Shown one piece after another: positions 12,931-24,788 of a stretch of 64,000 nt of DNA. Every line of letters begins with the position of its first letter. Positions within the stretch are counted from its first letter, which is position 1. The notes beneath the pieces are model-generated. The model saw only the letters and a program-made list of their open reading frames with translations. It was not told the DNA's origin and ran no database searches. The position numbers were made by a program, and so were the translations under genes. The DNA comes from Plasmopara viticola (Eukaryota; Oomycota; Peronosporomycetes; Peronosporales; Peronosporaceae): positions 1 to 64,000 of the forward strand of contig MBPM02000127.1 in assembly GCA_001695595.3 (NCBI GenBank), given 5' to 3'.

Positions 12931-13375
12931 CGTGGTTGGTATCAGGCTTTTGCGAGGCGAGGCGAATTGCGGAATGAGCAAAACCGAAGCGAACAGAATG
13001 CGATTCCGGTTCAGATACATTCCTTTATCCCATGGCTCCATTCAAAATGCTTTTTTGCTGTGGTAGATTCCAAAGTTCTTTTTATCAAATCCGAATCTTT
13101 ATTTATTTTAACAGGCCCTACGAGTACGTGGTATATGATCTGTTCATGGAATGCTACGTTCGGTTGTATTGTGTACAGTATTACCGTGTGACAGTAAGAT
13201 ATCAAACTTGGCGAAAATAGATAGTCCCCGACTTGTCAATCAGAGTAATAAAAGGACTACATTTAAAATCTTATTGCAGATGAAATTGACGTGAGTGCAT
13301 CCATGTTTTATCTGTATTAAGACATGTACGACCTGTATCGCCATGACATTTTCCACAAAGTTTAGTTGCGCTCTA

Positions 13376-13521
13376 TGTTAACATTACACCGCTGAATGCA
13401 TGTTGAACAGGTGGATGGCTTTACAGTAATTACAAGTACGTCACAATTAGTAATTACATATGGTAGCCATTCATTGGTCAGGATAAATATATTCACTTCG
13501 GTTTTTACTTTCTTCTTAACA
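13376..13521 (+). repeat. Candidate 5' LTR of the Copia element
   Basis: The array sequence ends at 13375 and new sequence begins with TGTTAACA. About 146 bp later the sequence reads TTCTTAACA followed by GGTTAACAG. TG start, CA end and position directly before gag fit a short LTR. No 3' LTR survives in the window, so the boundary at 13521 is inferred. Confidence 0.5.
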
Positions 13522-13569
13522 GGTTAACAGCCGCAAACAACAGCCTCGAATCACCACACCGTCACCGCC

Positions 13570-15624
13570 ATGACTACCAAGCGCACCGAAGTCCTCCTAG
13601 GAGATGGTAACTACTACCATTGGGAGTTCAACATGAGAATGGCCCTCGCAAGAAAAGGGCTGCTGGGACACATTATGGGCGCGAAGGGCGAGAGCGAAAT
13701 AACGGAGACGTGGCTCGTGAATGACGCCAAGGCATTGGGTATAATTGCCCAGGGCGTCGAGATACAACACCAGACCAAGATACGGTCTGCTACTCGTGCC
13801 TTGGAGGCATGGGGAACGCTTCGCGATTTCTACCATCGTTCCACTTTACACAACCGTGTCACGATGACACGGCGCCTTCATGAGTTTAAGATGGAGAGTG
13901 GCACTCGCATGGTGGAACATCTGGACGCGTTCGATGAGCTGGTCGTGGGACTCCAGATGACGGGAGAGCCGGTGGATGAATCAAGACAGCTAGTGGTGCT
14001 TCTGAGCAGCTTGCCGGCGGAATATGAAATAATATCTTCTATCGTGGAGAACGCCAAGGACATCACTCTGATCGAAGTCAAGGAGAAGCTGTTGAAGGAG
14101 TCAGACAAACTACAGAAGAAGGAAGCAAGTGAGAAAGCGGTTCGAGCCACAGACAATGATGGACGGATCAAGGGCAGACGAGGAAGTGGCCGCAAGATTT
14201 ACGCGCCACGCAAGGGCGGCGGTTTTCGGGGAAAATGCTTCAATTGTGACCAGACTGGTCATATGAAGCGGGACTGCCCAGCTGCTGAGAACCGTTCCAG
14301 AAACCGTTATAGCGGTAATGATGCAGTGTTTGCTGTGGGGGATGAGAAATCAGTAAGCTGGCTGATCGACAGTGGTGCGACGTCACACATGACCCCTCAC
14401 CGAAGTGACTTGATCGACTTCAAGCAACTTAAAGACGACATCAAGGTAACAATTGCAGATGGCAGAAAGTTACGCGTCGAAGGAGCTGGAACAGTGAAGC
14501 TTATCGGCTTAGATGGAAGACGCATATCGATGATGGAAGTGCTGCTTATCCCTGGACTTGACAGACGTCTACTGTCGGTGGGAAAGCTTGCCGAACGTGG
14601 ACTAAGTGTGGAGTTTCAGCGTGCTTCGTGCATCATTTGGGACAGGAACGAAGCTTTGGCAACTGGGACAAGAAATGGGAAAGCTTACACACTGGATTGT
14701 CAGCAAGAGGAGGCACGATTGGTGCAATACTCGGGAGTTGATAGTCAGTGGGAGTTATGGCACGCTCGCATGGGACATCCAAGTGAGGACGTTTTAGTGA
14801 AAACTATGCGATCCACAGAAGGTATTCCTGCGCTAAAATAAGGTATCAAGATCCTGTGTGGTGGATGCATGAAGGACAAGCAGACGATCGAAGCCTTTCC
14901 AGGACGCTCCATGACAAAGACATCGCGTGTATTGGAGTTAGTTCACACAGACGTGATGGGACCCATGAAGACACTTTCAAAAGGAGGTGCTAAATACATT
15001 TTGACGTTTGTGGATGATTATCCACGATACGTGGTGGCTTACTTTCTGGCAAAGAAGAGTGAAGTTGCCGACAAGATCACGATGTTTAAAGCACTGCATG
15101 AGAATCAGTGGGGAACCCATATCAAGTGCCTGCGTTCGGACAACGGAACGGAGTTTGTCAACAAGACAGTTACGGATTTATAACAGCGGAACGGTATCAT
15201 ACATCAGCGTACAGTACCATACAGTCCCCAACAAAATGGTATTGCAGAACGAATGAACCGTACGATAATGGAAAAGGCACGGAGCATGCTACACTACAAG
15301 TGTGTTCCGACATGTTGGTGGGCAGAGGCAGTAAGCACTGCGGTGTACCTGATCAACCGCTCTCCTAATACAATGCACCCAAATAACACCCCATATGAAC
15401 TGGGCATTAAGATGAAGCCACGGATGGATCATCTTAGGGTGTTTGGGTCTCATGGATATGCTCACGTTGATCAAGTGAAGAGGACGAAGCTCGAAGCCAA
15501 AAGCTTCAAGTGCATGTTCCTTGGTTATGCCGAAGACACCAAGGGATACCGAGTTTACGATTTGGAGAAAGACAAGATATCAGTATCACGGTCGGTGAAG
15601 CTGGACGAGCGTGAAGTGGGCGGC
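13570..15624 (+). pseudogene. Copia gag-protease-integrase polyprotein, two nonsense codons, 3' truncated
   Basis: The ATG at 13570 opens a 423-codon frame. It holds a Copia-type gag domain, a CCHC zinc knuckle (CFNCDQTGHMKRDC), the aspartic protease motif DSGATSH and the His-containing pre-integrase segment (WHARMGHPS). A TAA at 14839 interrupts the frame, which continues without shift through the CxxC of the integrase zinc finger. The integrase core keeps a D (14950-14952), a D (in SDNGTEF) and an E (in QQNGIAERMN), but a second in-frame TAA lies at 15181. The frame then continues to the breakpoint. The stops and missing reverse transcriptase make it non-autonomous. Replacing a Lys codon with TAA explains the first stop; I cannot tell whether suppression occurs. 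Confidence 0.88.
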
Positions 15625-16249
15625 ATAACAAGACCGATAAGGATACTACATAAGCCTTTTTTTGCGCTTGTCCAATTAGAAAATAGAGACTCAGCTTGCG
15701 ACCATGCGAATGGATGACGCCCATCAGTCTGTGGACACAAAATTTGTCTGCAGGGATGTGGAAATGTGTCAGGTATAAGATCCCCTCCACAATCTTCTGC
15801 AATGTAGTCGTCGTGGTGTTCGGCTTTTGGCGATTTAATGAATTTAAGAAGTAGTAGAACGCAACTAAACTTTGTGGAAAATGTCATGGCGATATAGGTC
15901 GTACGTATCTTAATACAGATAAAACTTGGATGCACTCACGTCAATTTCATCTGCAATAAGATTTTAAATGTAGTCCTTTTATTACTCTGATTGACAAGTC
16001 GGGGACTATCTATTTTCGCCAAGTTTGATATCTTACTGTCACACGGTAATACTGTACACAATACAACCGAACGTAGCATTCCATGAACAGATCATATACC
16101 ACGTACTCGTAGGGCCTGTTAAAATAAATAAAGATTCGGATTTGATAAAAAGAACGTTGGAATCTACCACAGCAAAAAAGCATTTGACTGGAGCCATGGG
16201 ATAAAGGAATGAATTTGAACCGGAATCGCATTCTGTTCGCTTCGGTTTT

Positions 16250-16265
16250 GCTCATTCCGCAATTC
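16250..16265 (+). promoter_or_regulatory. Oomycete initiator-like core promoter of the GH12-like gene
   Basis: GCTCATTCCGCAATTC matches the oomycete initiator pattern (GCTCATTYYNCAWTTT) and lies 49 bp before the ATG at 16299, the usual distance. Transcription starting here would exclude the in-frame ATG at 16209, so it decides the start codon. The same element is at 31763-31778. A one-base variant (GCTCACTCC) is at 29179-29194. Confidence 0.6.
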
Positions 16266-16298
16266 GCCTCGCCTCGCAAAAGCCTGATACCAACCACG

Positions 16299-17039
16299 AT
16301 GAAGTTCTGCTATCACGCTGGTATTGCCCTCGCCGCCGCAGCCTCGACCGCCCATTTGACCATGGCAAGTTGTGATTCAAAATCTGGCCTAGTCGAACAT
16401 GGATCGTTTAAATCTCCCAAAGCTCCGAGATTGGTAATTGGCGAGCAGTGCACGACCGTGGATTTCGCCAACGACGACAGTGTGGGCTTTCACACGCACA
16501 TTGATCTTGTTGGGACCAGCACTCAAGAGACGGACACGAACCAATACGAGACGTTTGACATAGCCGAGCCAAAGATCGACGCAAAGCTAATCTCAGACAT
16601 CAAGACCATTCCTGCCACTCTCGACCACTCCTACAACACGACTGGACAGTTGGTCTCGAACGTCGCCATTGGCTTGAACGTCGGTACACTCGACGTCTCA
16701 GTTTCCGATACTGAGATTGACGTTTGGACTGCTGTGTACGGCGATTGTAAACCTACATCAACTACCGGCAAGCCAATTAATGCTCAGGTTCTATTGGTTG
16801 ATGACGTTGAGTTCGATCTGTACGAAGGGGATGCGGCAGACCACAAAGTGTACTCTTTTGTCCCGAAAACGTCGATTGATAACTTTAATGGCGACCTGAA
16901 ACTCTTCCTGGACAAAGTGTTGGAACTGAACGTGGTATCGAGTGATCAGTACTTGCAAAAAGTGCAATGTAGCACCCAGGTTGCAGTCGGCGTCAGCGCT
17001 GATCTCACCGTGGGGACGTTTTCCGTGAAAGTGCAGTAA
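16299..17039 (+). CDS. GH12-like secreted protein, copy 7, open by compensating indels
   Basis: A 246-codon frame with a signal peptide of about 24 residues (hydrophobic core GIALAAAA). Relative to the two clean copies it lacks one base near 16409 and gains one T near 16437. Residues 38-47 are therefore read in another frame, and the GH12 frame resumes at the Gly-Glu-Gln-Cys motif. The rest of the protein matches the clean copies, including the first catalytic Glu position (139) and Gln at 227. The altered segment is near the mature N-terminus, where GH12 enzymes have a conserved aromatic strand, so folding may be affected. The start at 16299 is preferred over 16209 because an initiator element lies between them. 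It may be a rescued pseudogene rather than a functional gene. Confidence 0.65.
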   Translation: MKFCYHAGIALAAAASTAHLTMASCDSKSGLVEHGSFKSPKAPRLVIGEQCTTVDFANDDSVGFHTHIDLVGTSTQETDTNQYETFDIAEPKIDAKLISDIKTIPATLDHSYNTTGQLVSNVAIGLNVGTLDVSVSDTEIDVWTAVYGDCKPTSTTGKPINAQVLLVDDVEFDLYEGDAADHKVYSFVPKTSIDNFNGDLKLFLDKVLELNVVSSDQYLQKVQCSTQVAVGVSADLTVGTFSVKVQ

Positions 17040-18885
17040 TCCAAACCGGACAATCGAATTAGAAGCTTGCTAATTGCGAATAAATCGCCGTGAACACTTT
17101 TTTTCTTAGATTCAGTTCTTGCACTTCCCTTCTTAACGAAACTATTTGCCGGTGCATGTATTTATCTTAAAGTATTCTAAGCCTCGACTTCGTGCAAACC
17201 CCTGCCATTAGGGAGAAATAATGTGGAGGCGGCAAATGCCGTTGAACACCCCGTATCTTTGGCTTTGTCTATACAAGTACATTAAATAGCACGTCGCCTT
17301 GTCTCGCATGTGTATCTCCTGCCTAGATTATTAAATGCCACTGGGATTCCTTTAAATGTATTCCCCGGAGTGTTACTTTTTAGGGCACCTAGAAAGTTGA
17401 TGAGCATATAGCTACTTTAATTCAGCAAAGTAATTTTCCACGAAACTGCTTTCCGCATAGGCGATTAAGACCTCCATGATATACGTAAACACATACAATT
17501 TGTGGGGAAATTGATCTCTCTCGGTTACACCTGATCCCTACATTTTTCGTCTTGTAAAGTCGTCTGACCTTCGATTTGACGCAAGACTTCTGCGGCAGCG
17601 ACTTTCCGCTTCTACGCTCAGATTTATGGAAGACATCTTTTTTATGTGCTTGCTCATTTACGTGTGAATTGCTGGGTATCTATGACGATTACCAGCTTGA
17701 GGTAGATGGAGTTGCACCATTTTCCACAATTTCCTCGGCCGTTTTGCCGCTTCATAGAACAACTGTTTATCATTTGATTGCTAAGTTGCCCATTTCGTCT
17801 TCTAAAAACGGGAATGCTAAGTGTAAGATTGCAATATGTGCGCTATAATATTATAGATGATGTGATCCTTTCACGTACAAAACTTATGCCCTTTGTGATG
17901 TGAGCATGCAAAGGTAGCTCGAGCACGCGCCATGTTTTCGAAAACAAATATGGAACACGGACCATCGGACAACAAAGCTTCTAACGGTCCCATATGCGTT
18001 TAAGGTTTTGCTCAAGAACTTCAGAAATATCAAGTAGGGGCTGCGGTTGCTGTGCTTTATATTATGTTTCTGGCTATCAGAAAATGTAGGGAAACTCAGA
18101 TGCCGTTCATGGATACAAAACATAGCGTCAATTTGACCATCAAGCCAAACTGCATGAAGCTTTTCTTTCCGAAGCGATGGCAAAAGTTGAATCAAATAAA
18201 GGTCATTGTCAATAACAAGACCGATAAGGATACTACATAAGCCTTTTTTTGCGCTTGTCCAATTAGAAAATAGAGACTCAGCTTGCGACCATGCGAATGG
18301 ATGACGCCCATCAGTCTGTGGACACAAAATTTGTCTGCAGGGATGTGGAAATGTGTCAGGTATAAGATCCCCTCCACAATCTTCTGCAATGTAGTCGTCG
18401 TGGTGTTCGGCTTTTGGCGATTTAATGAATTTAAGAAGTAGTAGAACGCAACTAAACTTTGTGGAAAATGTCATGGCGATATAGGTCGTACGTATCTTAA
18501 TACAGATAAAACTTGGATGCACTCACGTCAATTTCATCTGCAATAAGATTTTAAATGTAGTCCTTTTATTACTCTGATTGACAAGTCGGGGACTATCTAT
18601 TTTCGCCAAGTTTGATATCTTACTGTCACACGGTAATACTGTACACAATACAACCGAACGTAGCATTCCATGAACAGATCATATACCACGTACTCGTAGG
18701 GCCTGTTAAAATAAATAAAGATTCGGATTTGATAAAAAGAACGTTGGAATCTACCACAGCAAAAAAGCATTTGACTGGAGCCATGGGATAAAGGAATGAA
18801 TTTGAACCGGAATCGCATTCTGTTCGCTTCGGTTTTGCTCATTCCGCAATTCGCCTCGCCTCGCAAAAGCCTGATACCAACCACG

Positions 18886-19623
18886 ATGAAGTTCTGCTAT
18901 CACGCTGGTATTGCCCTCGCCGCCGCAGCCTCGACCGCCCATTTGACCATGGCAAGTTGTGATTCAAAATCTGGCCTAGTCGAACATGGATCGTTTAAAT
19001 CTCCCAAAGCTCCGAGATTGGTATTGGCGAGCAGTGCACGACCGTGGATTTCGCCAACGACGACAGTGTGGGCTTTCACACGCACATTGATCTTGTTGGG
19101 ACCAGCACTCAAGAGACGGACACGACCAATACGAGACGTTTGACATAGCCGAGCCAAAGATCGACGCAAAGCTAATCTCGACATCAAGACCATTCCTGCC
19201 ACTCTCGACCACTCCTACAACACGACTGGACAGTTGGTCTCGAACGTCGCCATTGGCATGAACGTCGGTACACTCGACGTCTCAGTTTCCGATACTGAGA
19301 TTGACGTTTGGACTGCTGTGTACGGCGATTGTAAACCTACATCAACTACCGGCAAGCCAATCAATGCTCAGGTTCTATTGGTTGATGACGTTGAGTTCGA
19401 TCTGTACGAAGGGGATGCGGCAGACCACAAAGTGTACTCTTTTGTCCCGAAAACGTCGATTGATAACTTTAATGGCGACCTGAAACTCTTCCTGGACAAA
19501 GTGTTGGAACTGAACGTGGTATCGAGTGATCAGTACTTGCAAAAAGTGCAATGTAGCACCCAGGTTGCAGTCGGCGTCAGCGCTGATCTCACCGTGGGGA
19601 CGTTTTCCGTGAAAGTGCAGTAA
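18886..19623 (+). pseudogene. GH12-like secreted protein, copy 8, three frameshifts
   Basis: A 738-bp copy, three single-base deletions short: near 18996 (shared lesion), 19126 and 19180. Although the total is a multiple of three, a stop appears at 19141-19143 between the second and third deletions. The product would be a truncated, frame-shifted peptide. From about 19234 the frame is open to the normal stop. The deletion at 19126 is the same as in copies 3, 5 and 11. Confidence 0.85.
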
Positions 19624-21466
19624 TCCAAACCGGACAATCGAATTAGAAGCTTGCTAATTGCGAATAAATCGCCGTGAACACTTTTTTTCTTAGATTCAGT
19701 TCTTGCACTTCCCTTCTTAACGAAACTATTTGCCGGTGCATGTATTTATCTTAAAGTATTCTAAGCCTCGACTTCGTGCAAACCCCTGCCATTAGGGAGA
19801 AATAATGTGGAGGCGGCAAATGCCGTTGAACACCCCGTATCTTTGGCTTTGTCTATACAAGTACATTAAATAGCACGTCGCCTTGTCTCGCATGTGTATC
19901 TCCTGCCTAGATTATTAAATGCCACTGGGATTCCTTTAAATGTATTCCCGGAGTGTTACTTTTTAGGGCACCTAGAAAGTTGATGAGCATATAGCTACTT
20001 TAATTCAGCAAAGTAATTTTCCACGAAACTGCTTTCCGCATAGGCGATTAAGACCTCCATGATATACGTAAACACATACAATTTGTGGGGAAATTGATCT
20101 CTCTCGGTTACACCTGATCCCTACATTTTTCGTCTTGTAAAGTCGTCTGACCTTCGATTTGACGCAAGACTTCTGCGGCAGCGACTTTCCGCTTCTACGC
20201 TCAGATTTATGGAAGACATCTTTTTTATGTGCTTGCTCATTTACGTGTGAATTGCTGGGTATCTATGACGATTACCAGCTTGAGGTAGATGGGTTGCACC
20301 ATTTTCCACAATTTCCTCGCCGTTTTGCCGCTTCATAGAACAACTGTTTATCATTTGATTGCTAAGTTGCCCATTTCGTCTTCTAAAAACGGGAATGCTA
20401 AGTGTAAGATTGCAATATGTGCGCTATAATATTATAGATGATGTGATCCTTTCACGTACAAAACTTATGCCCTTTGTGATGTGAGCATGCAAAGGTAGCT
20501 CGAGCACGCGCCATGTTTTCGAAAACAAATATGGAACACGGACCATCGGACAACAAAGCTTCTAACGGTCCCATATGCGTTTAAGGTTTTGCTCAAGAAC
20601 TTCAGAAATATCAAGTAGGGGCTGCGGTTGCTGTGCTTTATATTATGTTTCTGGCTATCAGAAAATGTAGGGAAACTCAGATGCCGTTCATGGATACAAA
20701 ACATAGCGTCAATTTGACCATCAAGCCAAACTGCATGAAGCTTTTCTTTCCGAAGCGATGGCAAAAGTTGAATCAAATAAAGGTCATTGTCAATAACAAG
20801 ACCGATAAGGATACTACATAAGCCTTTTTTTGCGCTTGTCCAATTAGAAAATAGAGACTCAGCTTGCGACCATGCGAATGGATGACGCCCATCAGTCTGT
20901 GGACACAAAATTTGTCTGCAGGGATGTGGAAATGTGTCAGGTATAAGATCCCCTCCACAATCTTCTGCAATGTAGTCGTCGTGGTGTTCGGCTTTTGGCG
21001 ATTTAATGAATTTAAGAAGTAGTAGAACGCAACTAAACTTTGTGGAAAATGTCATGGCGATATAGGTCGTACGTATCTTAATACAGATAAAACTTGGATG
21101 CACTCACGTCAATTTCATCTGCAATAAGATTTTAAATGTAGTCCTTTTATTACTCTGATTGACAAGTCGGGGACTATCTATTTTCGCCAAGTTTGATATC
21201 TTACTGTCACACGGTAATACTGTACACAATACAACCGAACGTAGCATTCCATGAACAGATCATATACCACGTACTCGTAGGGCCTGTTAAAATAAATAAA
21301 GATTCGGATTTGATAAAAAGAACGTTGGAATCTACCACAGCAAAAAAGCATTTGACTGGAGCCATGGGATAAAGGAATGAATTTGAACCGGAATCGCATT
21401 CTGTTCGCTTCGGTTTTGCTCATTCCGCAATTCGCCTCGCCTCGCAAAAGCCTGATACCAACCACG

Positions 21467-22206
21467 ATGAAGTTCTGCTATCACGCTGGTATTGCCCTCG
21501 CCGCCGCAGCCTCGACCGCCCATTTGACCATGGCAAGTTGTGATTCAAAATCTGGCCTAGTCGAACATGGATCGTTCAAAATCTCCCAAAGCTCCGAGAT
21601 TGGTAATGGCGAGCAGTGCACGACCGTGGATTTCGCCAACGACGACAGTGTGGGCTTTCACACGCACATTGATCTTGTTGGGACCAGCGCTCAAGAGACG
21701 GACACGAACCAATACGAGACGTTTGACATAGCCGAGCCAAAGATCGACGCAAAGCTAATCTCAGACATCAAGACCATTCCTGCCACTCTCGACCACTCCT
21801 ACAACACGACTGGACAGTTGGTCTCGAACGTCGCCATTGGCTTGAACGTCGGTACACTCGACGTCTCAGTTTCCGATACTGAGATTGACGTTTGGACTGC
21901 TGTGTACGGCGATTGTAAACCTACATCAACTACCGGCAAGCCAATTAATGCTCAGGTTCTATTGGTTGATACGTTGAGTTCGATCTGTACGAAGGGGACG
22001 CGGCAGACCACAAAGTGTACTCTTTTGTCCCGAAAACGTCGATTGATAACTTTAATGGCGACCTGAAACTCTTCCTGGACAAAGTGTTGGAACTGAACGT
22101 GGTATCGAGTGATCAGTACTTGCAAAAAGTGCAATGTAGCACCCAGGTTGCAGTCGGCGTCAGCGCTGATCTCACCGTGGGGACGTTTTCCGTGAAAGTG
22201 CAGTAA
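21467..22206 (+). pseudogene. GH12-like secreted protein, copy 9, late frameshift
   Basis: The N-terminal 167 codons are intact, with signal peptide, Lys at residue 38, the GEQC motif and the first catalytic Glu position. One base is missing near 21970 in the Val-Asp-Asp-Val segment, and the frame then reads out of phase to a stop at 22064-22066. The predicted product has 199 residues and lacks the C-terminal strands. Secreted C-terminally truncated GH12 paralogues are known decoys in Phytophthora, so this copy could still be informative, but simple decay is equally likely. Confidence 0.8.
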
Positions 22207-24048
22207 TCCAAACCGGACAATCGAATTAGAAGCTTGCTAATTGCGAATAAATCGCCGTGAACACTTTTTTCTTAGATTCAGTTCTTGCACTTCCCTTCTT
22301 AACGAAACTATTTGCCGGTGCATGTATTTATCTTAAAGTATTCTAAGCCTCGACTTCGTGCAAACCCCTGCCATTAGGGAGAAATAATGTGGAGGCGGCA
22401 AATGCCGTTGAACACCCCGTATCTTTGGCTTTGTCTATACAAGTACATTAAATAGCACGTCGCCTTGTCTCGCATGTGTATCTCCTGCCTAGATTATTAA
22501 ATGCCACTGGGATTCCTTTAAATGTATTCCCGGAGTGTTACTTTTTAGGGCACCTAGAAAGTTGATGAGCATATAGCTACTTTAATTCAGCAAAGTAATT
22601 TTCCACGAAACTGCTTTCCGCATAGGCGATTAAGACCTCCATGATATACGTAAACACATACAATTTGTGGGGAAATTGATCTCTCTCGGTTACACCTGAT
22701 CCCTACATTTTTCGTCTTGTAAAGTCGTCTGACCTTCGATTTGACGCAGACTTCTGCGGCAGCGACTTTCCGCTTCTACGCTCAGATTTATGGAAGACAT
22801 CTTTTTTATGTGCTTGCTCATTTACGTGTGAATTGCTGGGTATCTATGACGATTACCAGCTTGAGGTAGATGGAGTTGCACCATTTTCCACAATTTCCTC
22901 GCCGTTTTGCCGCTTCATAGAACAACTGTTTATCATTTGATTGCTAAGTTGCCCATTTCGTCTTCTAAAAACGGGAATGCTAAGTGTAAGATTGCAATAT
23001 GTGCGCTATAATATTATAGATGATGTGATCCTTTCACGTACAAAACTTATGCCCTTTGTGATGTGAGCATGCAAAGGTAGCTCGAGCACGCGCCATGTTT
23101 TCGAAAACAAATATGGAACACGGACCATCGGACAACAAAGCTTCTAACGGTCCCATATGCGTTTAAGGTTTTGCTCAAGAACTTCAGAAATATCAAGTAG
23201 GGGCTGCGGTTGCTGTGCTTTATATTATGTTTCTGGCTATCAGAAAATGTAGGGAAACTCAGATGCCGTTCATGGATACAAAACATAGCGTCAATTTGAC
23301 CATCAAGCCAAACTGCATGAAGCTTTTCTTTCCGAAGCGATGGCAAAAGTTGAATCAAATAAAGGTCATTGTCAATAACAAGACCGATAAGGATACTACA
23401 TAAGCCTTTTTTTGCGCTTGTCCAATTAGAAAATAGAGACTCAGCTTGCGACCATGCGAATGGATGACGCCCATCAGTCTGTGGACACAAAATTTGTCTG
23501 CAGGGATGTGGAAATGTGTCAGGTATAAGATCCCCTCCACAATCTTCTGCAATGTAGTCGTCGTGGTGTTCGGCTTTTGGCGATTTAATGAATTTAAGAA
23601 GTAGTAGAACGCAACTAAACTTTGTGGAAAATGTCATGGCGATATAGGTCGTACGTATCTTAATACAGATAAAACTTGGATGCACTCACGTCAATTTCAT
23701 CTGCAATAAGATTTTAAATGTAGTCCTTTTATTACTCTGATTGACAAGTCGGGGACTATCTATTTTCGCCAAGTTTGATATCTTACTGTCACACGGTAAT
23801 ACTGTACACAATACAACCGAACGTAGCATTCCATGAACAGATCATATACCACGTACTCGTAGGGCCTGTTAAAATAAATAAAGATTCGGATTTGATAAAA
23901 AGAACGTTGGAATCTACCACAGCAAAAAAGCATTTGACTGGAGCCATGGGATAAAGGAATGAATTTGAACCGGAATCGCATTCTGTTCGCTTCGGTTTTG
24001 CTCATTCCGCAATTCGCCTCGCCTCGCAAAAGCCTGATACCAACCACG

Positions 24049-24788
24049 ATGAAGTTCTGCTATCACGCTGGTATTGCCCTCGCCGCCGCAGCCTCGACCG
24101 CCCATTTGACCATGGCAAGTTGTGATTCAAAATCTGGCCTAGTCGAACATGGATCGTTCAAATCTCCCAAAGCTCCGAGATTGGTAATGGCGAGCAGTGC
24201 ACGACCGTGGATTTCGCCAACGACGACAGTGTGGGCTTTCACACGCACATTGATCTTGTTGGGACCAGCGCTCAAGAGACGGACACGAACCAATACGAGA
24301 CGTTTGACATAGCCGAGCCAAAGATCGACGCAAAGCTAATCTCAGACATCAAGACCATTCCTGCCACTCTCGACCACTCCTACAACACGACTGGACAGTT
24401 GGTCTCGAACGTCGCCATTGGCTTGAACGTCGGTACACTCGACGTCTCAGTTTCCGATACTGAGATTGACGTTTGGACTGCTGTGTACGGCGATTGTAAA
24501 CCTACATCAACTACCGGCAAGCCAATTAATGCTCAGGTTCTATTGGTTGATGACGTTGAGTTCGATCTGTACGAAGGGGACGCGGCAGACCACAAAGTGT
24601 ACTCTTTTGTCCCGAAGACGTCGATTGATAACTTTAATGGCGACCTGAAACTCTTCCTGGACAAAGTGTTGGAACTAAACGTGGTATCGAGTGATCAGTA
24701 CTTGCAAAAAGTGCAATGTAGCACCCAGGTTGCAGTCGGCGTCAGCGCTGATCTCACCGTGGGGACGTTTTCCGTGAAAGTGCAGTAA
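24049..24788 (+). pseudogene. GH12-like secreted protein, copy 10, one frameshift
   Basis: A 740-bp copy with the shared single-base deletion near 24160. The remaining 193 codons from the GEQC region are open to the stop at 24786. It has a Lys to Arg-type codon change (AAAACG to AAGACG, silent in the GH12 frame) also seen in copies 12 and 13, so it belongs to the right-edge subgroup. Confidence 0.85.

Larger units (their letters stand above)
1..13375 (-). repeat. Left arm of GH12-like tandem array (about 2.58-kb units)
   Basis: About five and a half near-identical units lie head to tail, each with one GH12-like gene on the minus strand. Stop codons of successive genes lie at 1866, 4449, 7024, 9608 and 12191, giving spacings of 2583, 2575, 2584 and 2583 bp. 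Variants alternate: units 2 and 4 share one set, units 3 and 5 another. For example, units 3 and 5 lack a base near 4947 and 10106 and share a GTC to GTT change at 4683 and 9842. The arm was therefore partly built by duplicating a 5.16-kb dimer. It ends exactly where the Copia LTR begins. The window starts inside a unit, so the true left end lies outside. Confidence 0.95.
13376..15624 (+). mobile_element. Truncated Ty1/Copia LTR retrotransposon at the array centre
   Basis: The order is LTR, gag, protease, integrase, as in the Ty1/Copia class, where integrase precedes reverse transcriptase. The element stops at about 15625 inside the region after the integrase core, at a Glu-Val-Gly-Gly-Ile segment. 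There it joins array sequence in the opposite orientation. Reverse transcriptase, RNase H and the 3' LTR are missing. It lies exactly between the two inverted array arms. The clean LTR edge against array DNA on the left shows the element inserted into an array unit. The right edge is a deletion or rearrangement breakpoint. Confidence 0.9.

Noticed and set aside
15555..15935. Frame crossing the Copia-array junction on the reverse strand, and the plus-strand frame 15253-15717
   Set aside because: Both are fusions created by the rearrangement breakpoint at about 15625. Neither is a native gene.
16209..16298. In-frame upstream ATG that would extend the GH12-like protein by 30 residues
   Set aside because: An oomycete initiator-like element lies between this ATG and the one at 16299, and the shorter form starts with a normal signal peptide. 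The extension would be upstream of the transcript start.
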